DNA from: Nocardia flavorosea NBRC 108225
GTDB taxonomy: Bacteria; Actinomycetota; Actinomycetes; Mycobacteriales; Mycobacteriaceae
Length of the DNA stretch: 64,000 nucleotides
Assembly: GCF_001613385.1 (NCBI RefSeq)
Contig: NZ_BDCG01000008.1
Location: 124,001-188,000, forward strand
Reading direction: 5' to 3'
The position numbers were made by a program, and so were the translations under genes. The notes below the pieces were generated by a model. The model was not told where the DNA came from. It ran no database searches and saw only the letters and a program-made list of their open reading frames with translations. Below are positions 55,677 to 64,000 of this stretch, piece after piece. Positions within the stretch are counted from its first letter, which is position 1. Every line of letters begins with the position of its first letter.

Positions 55677-55680
55677 CCGG

Positions 55681-56250
55681 TTACCGGGCCGGCAGCGGCC
55701 GCGCGGCCGTCACTGCCGCGGCCAGCGTCTCGAAGGCCGCGGTATCGCCGGCGCCGCGGATCAGCGCCCGGCTGTCCCCGAAGTCGGCGACCCAGGCGGG
55801 TTCGGCGTCCGGCTCGTCGTACATCACCCATTTCTGGCCGCCCGTTTCCCGTGTACCGGTGGCGTACCGGGTGCCCACCACATGGTCCACCAGCACTTCT
55901 TCGGTGGCGTCGCTCTGGTTGAGTTCCATGTAGGTGCCGGCGCCGGTGATGTAGCCGATCGTGCTCACCGTGCCGCCCCCGGCGGCAGGGATGGTGTCGC
56001 GGCTGCCCGAATTCGGTTTCCAGTTCTCCGGCAGCGCCGGTTCCCGCACCGGGAACCGGAGGTTCTGCGCGTCGGAGCGCAGGGCCGAGGCGGCGTCGAA
56101 ACTCGGGATCGTGCCCTGTGTCGGACCGTTCGCCGCGAAACTGCATTGGCTGGTGAGCCCGGCGAACACCACGGCGATCAGTACCAACGGGATCAGCGAC
56201 CAGACGAGATCCCGGTAGTCGTTCATGATGCGTGGCTTCTTGTTCGGCAC
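55681..56250 (-). CDS. DUF4245 membrane-anchored protein (Rv1100-like)
   Basis: A 189-residue protein. A short basic cytoplasmic start (PNKKPRIMNDYRDLVWS) precedes one membrane helix (LIPLVLIAVVFAGL). An extracytoplasmic domain with PALPENWKPNSGS and YITGAGTYMELNQSD follows, as in DUF4245. Function unknown. The GTG at 56250 keeps the KKPR-type start; a GTG at 56265 and an ATG at 56211 are alternatives. It is divergent from glpX, as its homologue is in mycobacteria. Confidence 0.83.
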   Translation of the reverse strand: MPNKKPRIMNDYRDLVWSLIPLVLIAVVFAGLTSQCSFAANGPTQGTIPSFDAASALRSDAQNLRFPVREPALPENWKPNSGSRDTIPAAGGGTVSTIGYITGAGTYMELNQSDATEEVLVDHVVGTRYATGTRETGGQKWVMYDEPDAEPAWVADFGDSRALIRGAGDTAAFETLAAAVTAARPLPAR

Positions 56251-56382
56251 GCTCCCAGTATCCACCGTGGTAGAGGCACCGCCCCGCCCCGCCCCCGGTA
56301 CAGCCGTACCAGCTGATCATTTCCGCGGAACGGGTCAATGCGACAATTACCCCGAAGTTCCGACGCCAAGGAGGCACCCGCT

Positions 56383-57426
56383 ATGACGGCATCCGCGACC
56401 CCTTCCAGCCGCCGCGAGGCGCCCGACCGCAACCTCGCGCTCGAACTCGTCCGTGTCACCGAGGCCGGTGCGATGGCGGCGGGCCGCTGGGTCGGCCGCG
56501 GTGACAAGGAAGGCGGCGACGGAGCGGCCGTCGATGCGATGCGGCAGCTGGTCAGTTCGGTGTCGATGAGCGGTGTCGTGGTGATCGGTGAGGGCGAGAA
56601 GGACGAGGCGCCCATGCTCTACAACGGGGAGAACGTCGGCGACGGCACCGGGCCCGAAGTGGACTTCGCGGTGGACCCGATCGACGGCACCACCCTGATG
56701 TCGAAGGGTTCGCCGGGCGCCATCTCGGTACTCGCGGTCGCCGAACGCGGCGCCATGTTCGATCCCTCGGCCGTGTTCTATATGCACAAGATCGCCGTGG
56801 GGCCCGATGCGGCCGATGTGATCGATATCTCGGCGCCGATGGCGGAGAACATCCGCAAGGTCGCCAAGGCCAAGAGCGCGTCGGTGTCCGATATCACCGT
56901 CTGCATCCTGGATCGTCCCCGGCACGCCGATCTGATCCAGGAGGTCCGCGACGCGGGCGCCCGGATCCGGCTGATCTCCGACGGTGACGTCGCCGGGGCG
57001 ATCGCCGCCGCCCGTCCCGATTCCGGCACCGATATCCTCGTCGGCATCGGCGGCACGCCCGAAGGCATCATCGCCGCCGCCGCCATGCGCTGCATGGGTG
57101 GGGTGCTGCAGGGCAAGCTCGCCCCGAAGGACGACGACGAACGCCAGAAGGCCATCGACGCCGGACTCGATCTGGACCGCGTGCTGGTCACCGAGGATCT
57201 GGTGGCCGGTGACAATGTCTTCTTCTGCGCCACCGGCGTCACCGACGGCGACCTGCTGCGCGGCGTCCGGTACTACGGGGGCGGTGCCTCCACCCAGTCG
57301 ATCGTCATGCGGTCGAAATCGGGCACTGTCCGGATGGTCGATGCCTACCACCGGCTCACCAAGCTCCGCGAGTATTCCTCGGTCGATTTCCACGGCGACG
57401 AACACGCCAATCCCCCGTTGCCGTGA
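56383..57426 (+). CDS. glpX: Class II fructose-1,6-bisphosphatase GlpX
   Basis: A 347-residue metal-dependent phosphatase. [15 protein letters not shown], the catalytic [15 protein letters not shown] and [20 protein letters not shown] are GlpX signatures. It is the gluconeogenic fructose-bisphosphatase in actinomycetes that lack the class I enzyme. The ATG at 56383 follows AAGGAGG by 8 bases. A hairpin terminator follows at 57434-57460. Confidence 0.97.
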   Translation: MTASATPSSRREAPDRNLALELVRVTEAGAMAAGRWVGRGDKEGGDGAAVDAMRQLVSSVSMSGVVVIGEGEKDEAPMLYNGENVGDGTGPEVDFAVDPIDGTTLMSKGSPGAISVLAVAERGAMFDPSAVFYMHKIAVGPDAADVIDISAPMAENIRKVAKAKSASVSDITVCILDRPRHADLIQEVRDAGARIRLISDGDVAGAIAAARPDSGTDILVGIGGTPEGIIAAAAMRCMGGVLQGKLAPKDDDERQKAIDAGLDLDRVLVTEDLVAGDNVFFCATGVTDGDLLRGVRYYGGGASTQSIVMRSKSGTVRMVDAYHRLTKLREYSSVDFHGDEHANPPLP

Positions 57427-57433
57427 CAGTGGC

Positions 57434-57460
57434 CGCCGGCGCGTGATCAGCGCGTCGGCG
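57434..57460 (+). terminator. Hairpin terminator after glpX
   Basis: CGCCGGCGCG and CGCGTCGGCG arms (10 bp with one G-T pair), 7-base loop, 7 bases after the glpX stop. No T-run. Confidence 0.6.
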
Positions 57461-57653
57461 CACCCACCACAGCAAATATCGGGCATACGATCCTGTGCCC
57501 GCCGATTGCAGGTACTATCCCCGTGACCACAGAAGGTGGCGGCGCCACGGATTTCGCGCTGGGTAGCCGTTGCGTTGCCATCTCAACGAGCCGGAGTGAT
57601 GAGCCACGCGGCCGCGGCCGCGAATCACGCCGGCCTGTCGCGAGAGGATGGAC

Positions 57654-58271
57654 ATGCACCACTTCGCTCGACGTTCAGCAGGATTCACCATTGCGCTCGC
57701 GGCCGCAGGCCTGCTGGTTGCGGGCTGCGGCGACGACGACACCTCGGTCTCGGACACTGTCGGTTCACTCACCTCGCAGGTGATGCCCGGCGAAAACACC
57801 GGAGAGGGGAACACCCCGACCGGTTCACCGGGGGCCGAGGGCCCGACCACCGGCGCCGAGGGTTCGCCCACTCCGGACCAGGATCCCAATGCCGATGCCG
57901 GTGAGACCACGGTGCAGACACCGGACGGCACCGAGGTCACGGTGTCCGGCAGCATCTATCAGAAATACAACGAGGCGGGCGGGCCGGCCGGCACTCTCGG
58001 CATGCCCGAAGGCGAGGAACAGGTCGCCGGTGACGGTGGCCGCTACCAGAACTTCGTCGGCGGCACCATCTTCTTCAGTGAGGACACCGGGGCCCACATA
58101 GTGTGGGGTGATATCCGGGAGGCGTGGGAAGCCAACGGCGGCGCCGAGGGCGAACTGGGTTTCCCGGTCTCGGACGAACAGGATGCCCCGGAGGGCAAGA
58201 TGAGCGAGTTCGAGGGCGGCACCATCACCTGGAACTCCTCCGACCGCTCCACCACCGTCACCCAGAATTGA
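57654..58271 (+). CDS. LGFP-repeat lipoprotein
   Basis: A 205-residue lipoprotein. The signal (FARRSAGFTIALAAAGLL) ends in the lipobox LVAGC. A 75-residue acidic Gly/Thr/Pro linker follows. The C-terminal part has two to three LGFP-type repeats (AGGPAGTLGMPEGEE; GAEGELGFPVSDEQD) that in corynebacteria and mycobacteria attach or organise the arabinogalactan-mycolate layer. The ATG at 57654 has GAGAGG 6 bases upstream; an ATG at 57648 adds two residues. A strong terminator follows. Confidence 0.87.
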   Translation: MHHFARRSAGFTIALAAAGLLVAGCGDDDTSVSDTVGSLTSQVMPGENTGEGNTPTGSPGAEGPTTGAEGSPTPDQDPNADAGETTVQTPDGTEVTVSGSIYQKYNEAGGPAGTLGMPEGEEQVAGDGGRYQNFVGGTIFFSEDTGAHIVWGDIREAWEANGGAEGELGFPVSDEQDAPEGKMSEFEGGTITWNSSDRSTTVTQN

Positions 58272-58281
58272 TTTCCGGCAC

Positions 58282-58309
58282 AGGGGCGCTCGCCGCGGCG
58301 GGCGCCCCT
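58282..58309 (+). terminator. Hairpin terminator after the LGFP gene
   Basis: AGGGGCGC and GCGCCCCT arms with a further inner CGCC/GGCG pairing, 11 bases after the stop. Confidence 0.7.
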
Positions 58310-58492
58310 TCTGCTGTCCGCGGGAGTCCGGCCGAACCGCTACCGCGCCGTACCCCGGCCAGAATCCGCGATCACTTTTCGAGCGCTCCGGAAACCGTGC
58401 ACGATCACCACCGAAACTGGACCTGGGACCGATTGTTCCCAACCCGACCCGGCGCTCACCCGATCTCTCCCGCGACCGGCTACCGTGTGTGC

Positions 58493-59350
58493 GTGCAGAA
58501 TCTGTTGACCGACCGCGACCTGCTGGAATCCCTCGCGGTGGAGGTGGAACTGACCATACGGCGCCATATCGAAACCGCCGATGAATGGCAGCCGCACGAC
58601 TACGTCCCGTGGGACGCCGGACGCAACTTCGCCTTCCTCGGTGGCGAGGACTGGGGCCCCACCCAGTCCACACTGAGCGATACCGCACGCACGGCACTCA
58701 CCGTGAGCGTGCTCATCGCCGATAATCTGCCCTCCTATCATCGGGAGGTCGGCAAATATCTGCGGACCGGCGCGTGGTGGCGCTGGGTCGGCCGGTGGAC
58801 CGCCGAGGAAGCCCGGCATTCCGTCCTGATCCGCAACTACCTGATGACCACCCGCGCCTGCGATCCGGTGGAACTGGAACGGCTGCGCATGGGTCATATG
58901 ACCACCGGTTTCCGCCGTGAACCGATGCACCTGCTCGATGTGCTGGCCGCCTGCGCGTTCGAGGAGAAGGCCTCTGCCATCCGGCACCGCAACACCGCGG
59001 CGCTCGGGGAGAACGAACTGGTCACCGCCATCAGCGAGCGGATCGCGCAGGACGACGAAACCCAAGCGGAGGTTTTCGCCGATCTGCTGGCGGCAGGCTT
59101 CGAGCAGGCACCGGACCAGGCCGTGCGCGCTGTCGCCGACCAGATCGCCGCGTTCCGGGTGCCTTCCCTCACCTTGCCCGACGGCCGCAGCAGCGACGAG
59201 GTGCTGGCCGAAGCCGGAATCTACGATCCGGCGAAACAGGACGAACTGGTTTTCGCCCCGCTGCTGAAGCGCTGGAATGTCTTCGGTCGCACCGATCTCG
59301 GCGAAGCCGGCGAGGCGGCACGGGCCGAGCTCGACCGCTTCCGCTCCTGA
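58493..59350 (+). CDS. desA2: Acyl-ACP desaturase-like protein (DesA2 type)
   Basis: A 285-residue diiron-fold protein. The ligand helices show WTAEEARHSVLIRNY (EEARH) and CAFEEKASAIRHRNT. The start LLTDRDLLESLAVEVELTIR is that of mycobacterial DesA1/DesA2. These proteins introduce double bases during mycolic-acid precursor synthesis, although DesA2 has been proposed to have a diverged active site. The GTG at 58493 is favoured; GTG at 58487 is possible. A hairpin terminator lies 10 bases after the stop. Converges with fumC. Confidence 0.9.
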   Translation: MQNLLTDRDLLESLAVEVELTIRRHIETADEWQPHDYVPWDAGRNFAFLGGEDWGPTQSTLSDTARTALTVSVLIADNLPSYHREVGKYLRTGAWWRWVGRWTAEEARHSVLIRNYLMTTRACDPVELERLRMGHMTTGFRREPMHLLDVLAACAFEEKASAIRHRNTAALGENELVTAISERIAQDDETQAEVFADLLAAGFEQAPDQAVRAVADQIAAFRVPSLTLPDGRSSDEVLAEAGIYDPAKQDELVFAPLLKRWNVFGRTDLGEAGEAARAELDRFRS

Positions 59351-59359
59351 CCGCCACCG

Positions 59360-59382
59360 CCCGGCCTGCTCGACAGGCCGGG
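59360..59382 (+). terminator. 9-bp perfect hairpin after desA2
   Basis: CCCGGCCTG, loop CTCGA, CAGGCCGGG, starting 10 bases after the desA2 stop. Confidence 0.7.
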
Positions 59383-59640
59383 TACCGGCGGCGCGGGGTA
59401 TGACGGCTGCCGTTGCGCCCCGATAACACCCGACGGGCAGGCTCGACCGATGTGCCGGGCAATCCGGGGGCAGGGCCATGGGAGAGTCTCGGGGCGCAGC
59501 AGCCGCGGACCGGCGAGGCCATACCCAGGGCCGGTTCGGAGAAGCGCCGCGCCCCAGGATCCCGAGCATCGGGTTCCGGGCGTCGGCGCCTTGCTTTCAC
59601 CCGGAACACCCTCTACTTCCGCGAGCGCCGACCGACGGTT

Positions 59641-61041
59641 TCAGTCCTGGTCGACATTCGTCATGGACAGCACATCCAGGCGCCGGTCCAGTTCTTCCTC
59701 GCTGAGCTTGTCGCCGACCAGCCCCCGGTCGATCACCGTCTGCCGGATCGTTTTCTCCTCCCGCAGTGCCTGTTTGGCGACCGCCGCGGCCTCCTCGTAT
59801 CCGATCGCCGAATTCAGCGGCGTCACAATCGAAGGAGAGGATTCGGCCAGTGTGCGCAGCCGTTCGGCATTCGCGGTGAGCCCGTGGATACACCGGTCGG
59901 CGAACAACCGGGACACCGCCGCCAGCAGGCGAATCGATTCGAGCACGTTGCGCGCCATCACCGGAATGTAGACATTCAGTTCGAAATGCCCGCCGGCCCC
60001 GGCGAACGCCACCGCGGCATCGTTACCGACAACCTGCGCCGCCACCTGCGTAACCGCCTCGGGCAGCACAGGATTGACCTTGCCGGGCATGATGGAACTC
60101 CCCGGCTGCAGATCCGGCAACTGCAGCTCCCCCAGCCCGGTCAGCGGCCCGGATCCCATCCAGCGGATATCGTTGGCGATCTTCGTCAGGCTCACCGCGA
60201 CCGTGCGCAGCGCCCCGGAAACCTCCACCAGACCGTCCCGTGCGGCCTGCGCCTCGAAATGGTCCTCGGCTTCGCTCAACGCGTCGATCCCGGTGGTGCG
60301 CACCAGCTCCGCCACCACCTTCGTGCCGAAATCGGCGGGCGCGTTCAAACCGGTGCCGACCGCCGTCCCGCCGATCGGCAGTTCCCCCAGCCGCGGCAAC
60401 GTCGCCAGCAACCGTTCCATCCCCGCCGCGACCTGCCGTGTGTATCCCCCGAACTCCTGCCCCAGCGTCACCGGCACGGCGTCCATCAGATGCGTACGAC
60501 CCGATTTCACCACTGTCCGCCACTCATCGGATTTGTCCAGCAGCGCGAGCCGCAGATGCTCCAACGCCGGCAGCAGATCCTTGATCACGGCTTCGGTGGC
60601 CGCCAGATGGGTGGCGGTCGGGAAGGTGTCGTTCGACGACTGCGACATGTTCACGTGATCGTTCGGATGCACCGTGACCCCGTTGTTCGCCGCGATCGAA
60701 GCGATCACCTCGTTGGCGTTCATATTGGAACTGGTCCCCGACCCGGTCTGGAACACATCGATCGGGAACTGGTCGTCGTGGCGCCCCTCGGCGATCTCCG
60801 CGGCGGCCGCGATCACGGCATCGGCCTTCTCCGCGTCGAGCAGACCGAGATCCCGGTTGACGACAGCACAGGCACCCTTCAGCAGCCCGAGCGCCCGGAT
60901 CTGCGCCCGCTCCAGCCCGCGCCCGCTGATCGGGAAATTCTCCACCGCCCGCTGCGTCTGCGCCCGCCACAGCGCATCCACCGGAACCCGGACCTCGCCC
61001 ATGGTGTCGTGCTCGATGCGATACTGCGTTTCCTCGCTCAT
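59641..61041 (-). CDS. fumC: Class II fumarate hydratase FumC
   Basis: A full-length 466-residue enzyme. The superfamily signature is [11 protein letters not shown]. Active-site regions include [28 protein letters not shown] and [13 protein letters not shown]. It converts fumarate and malate in the TCA cycle without an iron-sulfur cluster. In mycobacteria fum lies beside glpX, as remembered; here glpX, the LGFP gene and desA2 are on the opposite strand just to the left. Confidence 0.97.
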   Translation of the reverse strand: MSEETQYRIEHDTMGEVRVPVDALWRAQTQRAVENFPISGRGLERAQIRALGLLKGACAVVNRDLGLLDAEKADAVIAAAAEIAEGRHDDQFPIDVFQTGSGTSSNMNANEVIASIAANNGVTVHPNDHVNMSQSSNDTFPTATHLAATEAVIKDLLPALEHLRLALLDKSDEWRTVVKSGRTHLMDAVPVTLGQEFGGYTRQVAAGMERLLATLPRLGELPIGGTAVGTGLNAPADFGTKVVAELVRTTGIDALSEAEDHFEAQAARDGLVEVSGALRTVAVSLTKIANDIRWMGSGPLTGLGELQLPDLQPGSSIMPGKVNPVLPEAVTQVAAQVVGNDAAVAFAGAGGHFELNVYIPVMARNVLESIRLLAAVSRLFADRCIHGLTANAERLRTLAESSPSIVTPLNSAIGYEEAAAVAKQALREEKTIRQTVIDRGLVGDKLSEEELDRRLDVLSMTNVDQD

Positions 61042-61123
61042 AACCCGACCCTATGCCGGGCCCGCGCGAAGTTGGCGTGCCACGCGTGCGGTCTGGATCA
61101 CCGGCACGCTTCGAGGAGGCCTG

Positions 61124-61990
61124 TCAGCCGAGCAGTTCCTCGGCCTCGACCACCTCCAACGATCTCCGCAACCACTTCTGCAGCTGGTCGAGGTCATCAC
61201 ATGAGGTGATGGTCTCGCGAACCTGGTCCGACACTGTGATCCCACGGGCGTCGAGGACAGTCAGGATCGAATTCGCCTCGCCCTTTGCCTCGCCCTCGGC
61301 GATGTACTTGCGGGCGAAGTCGCTGGTGAAGTTGTAGTTACGCAGACCGGTGGACATGAAAGCCTCCCAATCAGGACGAACAGCACGCGGCAGCATCGTC
61401 AGAACGAAATCATGATATCGCAGGGCGGGGTCGGCCCCGAGCGTTCGAAGACCAGTGGCCAGGGCCACCCAGATCTGAGCATGGTCGCGATGGTGCGGGT
61501 GGGCAACCGCGGATAATACGGCCAGCTCAGGCAGCTCGGTCGCCAGTTCCGGATCGGTGACCACCGGTACCGCCGACGGGTCCAGTACCAGCGGCGTCAC
61601 GGTGGTGGGTGGGTTACCGAAGCCGATTACCAGCGGTTTGGCCGCCCATTTCGCGGTACGCCGGTTCGGGCAGACGACCATAAGCAAAACCGGGCATTTC
61701 AACCGAGCCCGCAGGGATGTGGTGTATACCGGCCATGACCAGGGTTTATCCGAGTCCGGCCGGAGCTGGATCTCCACCACAACCGCCAGGACAACGGCAC
61801 CGCCACGGCGGAAGGCCAGCACGGCGTCGGCGTAGTACTCGGTAGGCGCCACCACGGCGGCGCGCTCCGAGTGGGGTTCCACGGTCTCGTAGTCGGGTAG
61901 CTCGTAGCCGAGCCCGGATAGTAACGAAGCGACCAGACGTGGCCGCTCCGTGAACATATCGATCACCACTTCATGCGGGGTCGAAGGCAT
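61124..61990 (-). CDS. Rpn/PD-(D/E)XK-like protein of unknown role
   Basis: A 288-residue protein. YYADAVLAFRRGGAVVLAVV followed by VEIQL has the D-(N)n-E-x-Q spacing of PD-(D/E)XK folds. The C-terminal DFARKYIAEGEAKGEANSIL and DLDQLQKWLRRSLEV resemble the tail of Rpn/DUF4351-type transposase-like nucleases. These are abundant in actinomycete and cyanobacterial genomes and often of mobile origin. The ATG at 61990 is chosen because upstream is a shadow. Assignment by eye. Confidence 0.6.
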   Translation of the reverse strand: MPSTPHEVVIDMFTERPRLVASLLSGLGYELPDYETVEPHSERAAVVAPTEYYADAVLAFRRGGAVVLAVVVEIQLRPDSDKPWSWPVYTTSLRARLKCPVLLMVVCPNRRTAKWAAKPLVIGFGNPPTTVTPLVLDPSAVPVVTDPELATELPELAVLSAVAHPHHRDHAQIWVALATGLRTLGADPALRYHDFVLTMLPRAVRPDWEAFMSTGLRNYNFTSDFARKYIAEGEAKGEANSILTVLDARGITVSDQVRETITSCDDLDQLQKWLRRSLEVVEAEELLG

Positions 61991-62061
61991 GACCCGAACG
62001 CTAGCGCGTGACACCGACAAGTGATGAGCGACAGCGGTTTCCGGCTCAAATGCGTCAGCCG

Positions 62062-63063
62062 TCAGCGCCAACCATATGAGGGTGGAGGCCGCAGATGGTG
62101 CGGTGACTGCGCGGGGCCGTTCGGCGCTGACCGATGAAGAGGTTGCTGCCACGGATACGGCTGCTCAACTGCCGGGGCGTAATTCGCCGGGCGGTCGGGT
62201 CGGTTGTCGGGCGGCCAGTCATCGCCGGCTGCCGGTGCACGCCATGCCGACGGATTCGGGGCAGCGGTATCCGGCCGGGTTGTTTGGGTGGCTGGAAGGG
62301 CGGCCGCCGCCTGCTGGTAAGCAGCGACAATGCTCGCCGCCAGCGCATCAGGGCCCTTGGCGAACGCATGAACATCGATGGTCAAGCTGTGGAGAAAACC
62401 CGACGGCTCCAGCGCGATACCGATACCCCGGACATCAGCCGTCGTGACAGCCTTCGGTCCCCCCTGAGGTTTCACCGGCGCATTCGCTTGGACACCTTCG
62501 CTGGGTACCTCTCGAGCCTCGGACACTGCCACACTCAGGCCACTCATGATCATACCGATATCGGCTACCGCGGTAGGTGAGTCGGCACGGACCGTCGCAG
62601 TGACCTGGATCAGGTACTGAGCGGGCGCCTTATCTGTCAAGACATACCGCGTGTACGCAACGTACTCATGGGCTTCGACGCGATACTTGCCCAAGGCCGC
62701 TACCGCGGGGAATCCGGCACAACTGCTGGCATCGGACTGAATTTCCTGCCATTCCGGCATGCGCCGCGAATCGGTGTATCCGCAGCGCAGCAGGGTGGCG
62801 GAATCGACCGGCCGGTCCAAACGGCCGACCATGATGAGGACGTTGTCCGACCAGTTCGTAGCACCCTCTGAAGCCTTCGCCCAGGCGCAATACGCGCCGG
62901 GCAGGATCTCCCGAGGGATTTCGCGCCACTCCTGTGGAGCCTGGAGGGATATCCGGGGTGCCGCTACAGTATCCGGATGGACGGGCGTTGAGCGCACCTC
63001 GTTTTCGGCGAGGTATTCGGCGATGCTGACATAGCCCTCTGGACGACTCGACGTTACACTCAC
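62062..63063 (-). CDS. LpqN-type protein with YbaB-like and Pro-rich C-terminus
   Basis: A 333-residue protein with three parts. Residues 20-190 resemble the LpqN/LpqT domain (PGAYCAWAKASEGATNWSDN; SSCAGFPAVAALGKYRV) but without a signal peptide or lipobox. Residues 205-255 (RGIGIALEPSGFLHSLTIDV then FAKGPDALAASIVAAYQQAA) resemble the YbaB/EbfC fold. The rest is Pro/Ala-rich and disordered. Such cytoplasmic combinations occur near type VII secretion genes in Nocardia-like genomes, as remembered. It overlaps the upstream membrane gene by 4 bases. Confidence 0.6.
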   Translation of the reverse strand: MSVTSSRPEGYVSIAEYLAENEVRSTPVHPDTVAAPRISLQAPQEWREIPREILPGAYCAWAKASEGATNWSDNVLIMVGRLDRPVDSATLLRCGYTDSRRMPEWQEIQSDASSCAGFPAVAALGKYRVEAHEYVAYTRYVLTDKAPAQYLIQVTATVRADSPTAVADIGMIMSGLSVAVSEAREVPSEGVQANAPVKPQGGPKAVTTADVRGIGIALEPSGFLHSLTIDVHAFAKGPDALAASIVAAYQQAAAALPATQTTRPDTAAPNPSAWRAPAAGDDWPPDNRPDRPANYAPAVEQPYPWQQPLHRSAPNGPAQSPHHLRPPPSYGWR

Positions 63064-63986
63064 TCTTCATCACCTTCTATGTCGCGTATCTGGCCAGCCT
63101 TTCGGCCGGCCTTCCGGCCACTTCGCTCTACTCGAAGAAACCACTGCGGAGCATCAGGATGAGCCAAGAGTGAACGCGCCCGACTATGGTCTTTCAGATA
63201 CTGCATAATCGATAAAAATGAATTGATGTCACATCGGACCAGATGAACCGGCAGTCCCAGTACACCCGGCCTGTCAAAAACCTTGTTCCGGGGTTCCACA
63301 CCGGTACCCGAATACTCGACCTCTACCATCGGAGGAGACGAGTTGTACGCAGAAAAAGATGCCGACCTGAGTGCGCGAATATCATCCCATGGAATAAATT
63401 CCTCACGGCTCCGCCCGAACGGCAGCGCAGTTTTTCTGGCCACTCCGTCAGGATATATTTCCACCGTAATCATCCATCTGAATGCGATAGCCAGCAATAC
63501 ACCGATGACTGCCGCCGCCGACGCGAGCACCAGAATCCACGTGGCACCGGCTCGATCAGACTTGGACAAGGGCAACAAATAGCTACCGCCAGTTTTCCAA
63601 TCGAGCCACGCACACAGCCCGTACAGCGCACACCCCGCCAGAGCACACAAACCGATGATCTGATTGGAATGCCCGATGACCAGTCGGATTCCGGGGCCGT
63701 GCGAGGTGTCGACATGGCCCCGGACGCCCGAATCACGGCGCCGGACCAACCATGACAGCTTGCCGATGAATGCGGATGCCGCGCCGAGCATCAGCAGCGC
63801 TCCGCCGCATGCACCGATCACCGGTATCCACCCGGCATCGAATGGGACCATGCCGAAGAGAAGCGCCGCCAGCACAAGAAATAGCAGCGCGAAGATCAGC
63901 GATACTACAAGAGCGCTTACAGAGCGGTCTACCGGCCAGTGCTCGCGCCATTCCACGTCGGGGAATCGAACATTATCTTCATCCAT
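63060..63986 (-). CDS. Unknown four-helix membrane protein, coupled to LpqN-type gene
   Basis: A 308-residue protein. Hydrophobic helices lie near residues 25-50, 55-75, 105-125 and 145-170 (e.g. ALVVSLIFALLFLVLAALLF). A PH-like C-terminal region follows (MITVEIYPDGVARKTALPFG; EFIPWDDIRALRS), ending in a basic tail. The stop overlaps the next gene's start, so both are made together. The ATG at 63986 is used; one at 63995 adds three residues. The window ends just upstream, so operon partners may be missing. Base composition is somewhat less GC-rich than in core genes. Confidence 0.65.
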   Translation of the reverse strand: MDEDNVRFPDVEWREHWPVDRSVSALVVSLIFALLFLVLAALLFGMVPFDAGWIPVIGACGGALLMLGAASAFIGKLSWLVRRRDSGVRGHVDTSHGPGIRLVIGHSNQIIGLCALAGCALYGLCAWLDWKTGGSYLLPLSKSDRAGATWILVLASAAAVIGVLLAIAFRWMITVEIYPDGVARKTALPFGRSREEFIPWDDIRALRSASFSAYNSSPPMVEVEYSGTGVEPRNKVFDRPGVLGLPVHLVRCDINSFLSIMQYLKDHSRARSLLAHPDAPQWFLRVERSGRKAGRKAGQIRDIEGDEE

Positions 63987-64000
63987 CGCTACCATAGCTT

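Noticed and set aside
59413..61209. A 598-codon plus-strand frame over fumC
   Set aside because: Antisense shadow, His/Arg/Gln-rich, no start signal; FumC signature motifs are on the minus strand.

Overview
The window comes from the chromosome of a high-GC, mycolic-acid-type actinomycete, most probably Nocardia or a close relative. This is inferred from the gene content: an LpqW-type lipoprotein, the mycothiol enzyme MshB, a PimE-like mannosyltransferase, a lipid-droplet-associated protein, a DesA2-type desaturase, an LGFP lipoprotein and an LpqN-type protein. GTG starts and 4-base GTGA/ATGA gene overlaps are frequent. From memory of the M. tuberculosis map, two blocks resemble its Rv1159-Rv1171 and Rv1094-Rv1112 neighbourhoods; no alignment was run, and accessory genes lie between the blocks.

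Layout. 1-6.3 kb: end of a GT87 mannosyltransferase, pterin dehydratase, a tiny basic Cys-rich protein, typA, lpqW-like, mshB and a membrane protein. 6.3-12.8 kb: a Tat-exported DUF1906 protein, a tandemly duplicated unknown protein, a CHAP lipoprotein, a divergent MFS/MarR pair sharing a 33-bp palindrome, TerD and an F420-type PPOX protein. 12.8-20.9 kb: a MoxR-type AAA/VWA pair, nitronate monooxygenase, and a TetR-controlled aldo-keto reductase/luciferase-like operon ending in a chimeric pseudogene. 21-27.5 kb: a duplicated two-helix protein, an AmpG-like transporter, an orphan ABC ATPase, a small secreted protein, a TetR/DUF1059 divergent unit and a VOC protein.

27.6-33.3 kb is an accessory island, visibly less GC-rich in its second half: vapBC, a tautomerase fragment, a broken IS3-type transposase, a HEPN-like unknown, and an unknown gene overlapping an XRE-ImmA/IrrE regulator. 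33.3-44.7 kb: ychF, an AraC/VOC/SnoaL cluster, a MerR regulator fused to a DNA-sliding-clamp-like domain with a coupled helical-repeat gene, cstA-ybdD separated by a 20-bp perfect hairpin, and a coupled ada-alkA/ogt alkylation-repair operon.

45-61 kb: sbcDC, with an unusual (EA)14 tract and a Gly/Ala-rich insertion in SbcC, DUF6542, ispH, the lipid-droplet protein, xseAB, DUF4245, glpX, an LGFP lipoprotein, desA2 and fumC. 61-64 kb: an Rpn/PD-(D/E)XK-like protein and an overlapping LpqN-type/membrane-protein pair.

The best candidates for undescribed biology are the MerR-clamp fusion with its coupled partner, the XRE-ImmA two-gene unit in the island, and the cstA-ybdD hairpin. No tRNA, rRNA or CRISPR array was recognised.
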